From positions 78,735-142,734 of the forward strand of contig NW_006281113.1 in NCBI RefSeq assembly GCF_000203795.2: DNA of 64,000 nucleotides, given 5' to 3'. Below the pieces are notes generated by a model. That model was not told the DNA's origin. It saw nothing but the letters and a program-made list of their open reading frames with translations, and did not search any database. Position 1 is the first letter of the stretch. The number at the start of each line of letters is the position of its first letter. The translations under genes were made by a program, and so were the position numbers. This DNA is from Batrachochytrium dendrobatidis JAM81. Its lineage: Eukaryota; Chytridiomycota; Chytridiomycetes; Rhizophydiales. This document shows, piece by piece, positions 60,550 through 64,000 of this stretch.

Positions 60550-62050
60550 TTACTCTTGGATAGTCTTAAAATACTCGCCAGAAATTAAAGCGTATAGCAA
60601 TACAGCAGCAAACAGCATCCATCCCATAACTGCCATGACAAAAGCGGTACTGAAACGCTTGATTAGAGGTGTAGCATGTACTGCCTCGCATTCAGTGGTT
60701 GTATTGGAGATGGCAGTATAACGAGTTGGTAATGTGCAAGATGTAGGAATCAACGGATCTGATTCAGAATAAACACGAGTTGTTGGAGACAAAGGCAGTG
60801 GTTTGGTAAAAAGCAATTCTGTGGATTTAGAGGACTGATCAGACTGATTGTGATGAATCGAGTGTGAATCACTGGAGCTAGCAGGTTGTTTGGCATGAAT
60901 ATTCAGAGTTTCATTAGAGTTTACATGGGTGATTGAAGAAGCAGTAACACTGTGTTCCATCTGATCTATAGGAATAGCGAGCGAGTCAGGGTTATGAGGT
61001 ATACCTCGATTGTTTGATTCAATCGAGTCATGAGTAGAAGATTCTTTAGATAGAATGAGGGGTTGTTGAAGATCGGGAGTAGATGTGTGAGTGATATTCA
61101 ATTGCATGCGCTCGATTTCCAAATGACTGTCCTTGAGGGCAGATATGGGAATAAACTCCAAAAAGGCTTGCATGACTTCAGGACGATCAGCAAACATGGC
61201 GCCAACATCTTCCACCACCTACAGAAACATAGTTGAGTAGACTGACACATGGCATGTATACAAACAAAGAAATGTATACCTTGGACAGCGGTAGAGACAT
61301 TTCAAAGCTTTCTTGTAGATAAGCAACAAACTTGGTGTATACCGTTGGAGAATGAGCGTAAGCGGTTCGAACAATATTTAAAAAATCCAAAGATCGAGCC
61401 ATGACGACGGTCGACTCGGAATGGTTTGCAGGTAAAGAGGCCGTCGTCACGCTACGAGAAGAGCCAGCCATTCCACCAGCAGCAGGACTTCTGGCAGTGC
61501 TGGCAACGGTCGATTGGCTCTTGAGGGATTTCACACTTCGCTTTCTGCGAGATGGACGGGAAAAATCTTGCCGAGGAACGGCTGTGACAGAGGGAGTAAC
61601 AATGCTGTCAACAGACAGATTGATATCTTGAAGGCTGGAACTGCTTTCAGTTGACGAGTTGAGTTGCTGATGATCAGTGGGTAGAAAAGCAGAAAACCCA
61701 TGCATTAATTGTGGATGGTTCTGAAAAAGCACCGAGATGCTCTCTGACATGGCATTCGATGAAATGCTAGCAATACAATATTCAGAAACAGTCAGCATCA
61801 ATCCAACTGTTGGTTGTCATGGAATAGAACCATGTACAGCCTGTTGTTCGTTCATCACCAACACCTACCGTTTGCCTTTAAACATCTTTAGTAGAACAAG
61901 AAACTCTTGAAACTGTGGAGGACTAAGACATGCCTTGACTTGGTCCAGAAAGTCCAACGCTTTATTCAGTCCAGTCTGCAGCGTTTCGGGATGACCATTT
62001 GTGCTGTTGATGAGTTGACCCTCCGCATTAGGAGTAGCTGCAGTATTCAT
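60550..62050 (-). CDS. Two-PAH-domain (Sin3-like) protein with C-terminal membrane anchor
   Basis: Three exons (62050-61869, 61766-61280, 61218-60550) join in phase to 445 residues. Two paired-amphipathic-helix domains are visible: residues about 28-85 (ALDFLDQVKACLSPPQFQEF, then ISVLFQNHPQLMHGFSAFLP) and about 175-240 (LDFLNIVRTAYAHSPTVYTK, then VVEDVGAMFADRPEVMQAFLEFIP). A basic RPSRRKRSVKSLKS stretch between them could be a nuclear signal. The HDAC-interaction domain of Sin3 is missing. The protein ends in a single hydrophobic span (FVMAVMGWMLFAAVLLYALI) about 12 residues before the C-terminus, predicting tail-anchored membrane insertion. PAH domains bind short amphipathic helices of transcription factors in Sin3; a membrane-bound version is unexpected. 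Confidence 0.75.
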
Positions 62051-62179
62051 GGCTTTTCTGCAAAGTGTTTGGTAATTCGTCGAAAGAAGGCAAAATTCAA
62101 TTTGGTTTCAGGGTATTCAACCCATAAAATTATACTTTAAAAGATTGCATTATAGAATTATTGCCAATTCATGTGCAGT

Positions 62180-62911
62180 CTATTCTTGAATATCACACAC
62201 AATTCGGTCAGTTCTTGCAATGTCCTGTTTCAGCAGATTGCCAAATCGTTCTTTTGGATTCTTTCGGTTGCTCGATCTTGGATACGTTCTAAATGCATTC
62301 TCATCACCCATACCAATCATTCGTTTAATTCCATTCTCAATCCTAGCAATGTCATCGACACAAAGACCTTGTCCAGCTGCTCCAAATAACGACAGTAATG
62401 ATCGTGCTGTTAGAAATCGATGCAGATCCATTTGATCCTTATCAGCAACGCTTCGCATCATCAATGGAGTGATATGCACATACTGCGATTGTATCTTTTT
62501 CTGATGCTGTTCAAGTAGGTACTGATCGTCTGATCCAGCATGATATGTAGTCACTGTGTCCTTTTTCTCGATAGATGGTGTTTGGGTGGTAGAATGGAGT
62601 TCTTGATATGTATGTATACCTTGCTGTAGCCCACTGGGACGAACATGCATACCCAACGAGTGACAGACACTTTTCTCTTGATTCAAAAGATAAAACTCGA
62701 CTTCTACCGGTTTGGTTAACATGTTGTCATGGTTGGCTTTGTTGTCTTCAATCCTTCCAACAATCGAGTTGACGGTTTGTAATGAGGTTTGGTTAATGGC
62801 CTGTTTGCGTGGAACTGAGCCAAAAAAGTCTGGATGAACCGTACGGACAAATGGAATGAGATATTTTCTGACAATCGCTATGACCTGGACAGTTGGTTGA
62901 ATCGATGCCAT
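62180..62911 (-). CDS. DUF4460 (TCAIM-like) mitochondrial-type protein
   Basis: A single exon of 243 residues. The N-terminal domain (IVRKYLIPFVRTVHPDFFGS, then INQTSLQTVNSIV) is the DUF4460 signature, a divergent J-like domain in which HPDFF sits at the HPD position. In animals it occurs in TCAIM, a mitochondrial protein. A short basic C-terminus contains RKNPKERFGNLLKQD. The larger DUF4461 part of animal TCAIM is not evident here. Promoter shared or close with the serine-rich gene upstream (109 nt between its end and this start). Role unknown. Confidence 0.7.
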   Translation of the reverse strand: MASIQPTVQVIAIVRKYLIPFVRTVHPDFFGSVPRKQAINQTSLQTVNSIVGRIEDNKANHDNMLTKPVEVEFYLLNQEKSVCHSLGMHVRPSGLQQGIHTYQELHSTTQTPSIEKKDTVTTYHAGSDDQYLLEQHQKKIQSQYVHITPLMMRSVADKDQMDLHRFLTARSLLSLFGAAGQGLCVDDIARIENGIKRMIGMGDENAFRTYPRSSNRKNPKERFGNLLKQDIARTDRIVCDIQE

Positions 62912-63020
62912 GGATTCATGAATTGTATTTCAACAAAATAAAATATTTAAAGCTTCAGCCACGTGATGTGTTCTAAACTAATTGCATAGTACATCTTCAT
63001 TTGTATAAACTATTACAGGC

Positions 63021-63962
63021 TCAAAGTTGACCAACGTTATGATCAAGGCATAAATACCGACTAAATATTGTTTGGTTTTGATCTCGATCGCCATCAATCA
63101 ACTCTCCAATAGATGAGCATACTGAAACAACTCCTAAAAGGGACTCGACATCAAACTCGTCATTTCCACCACGATCAGTGTCTTCAAAGTCAAATCGATA
63201 GGATCGCATAGATGGACAGCTGACAGTAGAGTCACTGCTTAGTCGAACCTCGTCCGTTCTCAAGCCCAACGTATTTTCAGAGCACGCAGTGCTACTTCGA
63301 ACTCGTGTGATAGTTGAATGGGTAAAGTAGTCTTGTTCGGTCTCTTGCTGAAGCAACTTTTGTTCAAATAAAGGTGATGATGGGTACAATGACGTACCTG
63401 CAGATCTTGATAAACTACCATATATATCTGAAGACGAGCGTGATTGTGGCAAGGAGGCGTGTAAAGATGCTGATAGAAGATTAAAATCGAGCGCATCTAC
63501 ACCACTATCGGAATACCTAGTTGGATCAAAATCGCTACTAACAGATCGTGGTCGATTCAAACTGCCAAAGGGTGACCTTCCACCTTCTTTGATCGACCCT
63601 GCATCACTTCCAGGTATCACATCGGCATAAAACAACGACGTATTGGATGATTGGTTTTTACAGATCTTGGCCGCATGTACAACTGGATCAAACATTTCTT
63701 GAAACGCTGCTTTCGTCATGTCTGTATATGAACTAGTGGGTACTCCTCCACTACCACCTCCAACTTGGCTTCGTTTCCACCATGATTTTAATCTACTTTT
63801 ACCTCCGTCATTTCCATTACCCGTCATGGCTGTTGAAACTGAACTGGGTCCTCGGACTGATCCAAATCGACTAAGCGACATATGGACCGATGATTTTGCT
63901 CGCTTGAATTTGCTCAAATGTGGGTTGGCAAGACTCATTTCAGTAAGCTGCTTCGAGTCCAT
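63021..63962 (-). CDS. Serine-rich protein of unknown function
   Basis: A single exon of 313 residues. Basic N-terminal third (FKRAKSSVHMSLSRFGS, SRLKSWWKRSQVGGG), then a Ser/Arg-rich, disordered-looking body with many RSxS-type sites (RPRSVSSDFD, PQSRSSSDIYGSLSRSAG) suited to kinases and 14-3-3 proteins, and an acidic end (FDVESLLGVVSVCSSIGELI). No domain recognised, no signal peptide, no membrane span. Likely a cytosolic phosphoprotein (inference). Confidence 0.65.
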   Translation of the reverse strand: MDSKQLTEMSLANPHLSKFKRAKSSVHMSLSRFGSVRGPSSVSTAMTGNGNDGGKSRLKSWWKRSQVGGGSGGVPTSSYTDMTKAAFQEMFDPVVHAAKICKNQSSNTSLFYADVIPGSDAGSIKEGGRSPFGSLNRPRSVSSDFDPTRYSDSGVDALDFNLLSASLHASLPQSRSSSDIYGSLSRSAGTSLYPSSPLFEQKLLQQETEQDYFTHSTITRVRSSTACSENTLGLRTDEVRLSSDSTVSCPSMRSYRFDFEDTDRGGNDEFDVESLLGVVSVCSSIGELIDGDRDQNQTIFSRYLCLDHNVGQL

Positions 63963-64000
63963 TGTGTTGGTTGTTAATGTGCGACGGGTAGTGGGTCTCA

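Overview
The window reads as nuclear DNA of a chytrid fungus. Genes are interrupted by many short GT-AG introns (mostly 60-130 nt). A chitin synthase-like enzyme and a GPI-type chitin deacetylase are present. Short secreted-protein families with Ser/Thr-rich mature parts, and remains of an expanded pepsin-type protease family, fit a Batrachochytrium-like member of the Rhizophydiales. That placement is an inference from gene style, not a database match. A run of exactly 100 N at 8733-8832 is a scaffold gap and falls inside an intron.

Left third (1-22.5 kb). A frame-broken secreted protein gene and a decayed aspartic protease are followed by a block of housekeeping genes: a UPF0652/DUF2009 protein, a calponin-homology-domain protein, casein kinase 2 alpha, a JJJ1-type ribosome-biogenesis J protein, an APH-fold kinase, chitin deacetylase and a chitin synthase-like GT2 enzyme. 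For most of the multi-exon genes I joined the exons by hand, and coding lengths and intron phases close exactly (CK2 alpha 343 aa, DUF2009 623 aa, CH protein 945 aa, JJJ1 537 aa, deacetylase 322 aa).

Middle accessory part (22.5-33 kb). A unit of about 2.45 kb is tandemly repeated. It carries a small secreted-protein gene (-) and a divergent intronless gene of unknown function (+). There are three copies of the secreted gene, two of the + gene (one broken by an in-frame stop), and a third unit cut off just before the + gene. AT-rich gene-poor DNA follows, with decayed copies of a terminal-inverted-repeat (TIR) element, and a multi-pass membrane protein.

33-39.4 kb holds an ER thioredoxin-like membrane protein with a CxxT active site encoded on an 18-nt microexon, an MTFR-like proline-rich protein and an MCP2/ADCK1-type UbiB kinase.

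39.5-59.4 kb is framed by a near-identical inverted duplication (arms 39501-42340 and 56548-59375). Each arm carries an NCE101-like gene, a PIG-Y-like gene and the promoter plus signal peptide of a cysteine-rich GPI-type secreted protein, whose mature part then diverges. The roughly 14 kb between the arms holds a Pap1-type bZIP factor, a germinal-center-type kinase with a CNH domain and a DPRYA-repeat tail, mitochondrial ribosomal protein uL5m, and a type I membrane protein with a bacterial-style solute-binding ectodomain. Beyond the right arm are a full-length TIR element, a two-PAH-domain (Sin3-like) protein that ends in a membrane anchor, a DUF4460 (TCAIM-like) protein and a serine-rich protein.

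A TIR element family of about 420 bp recurs across the window, several times inside introns. No rRNA, tRNA, CRISPR array or complete transposase gene was recognised.
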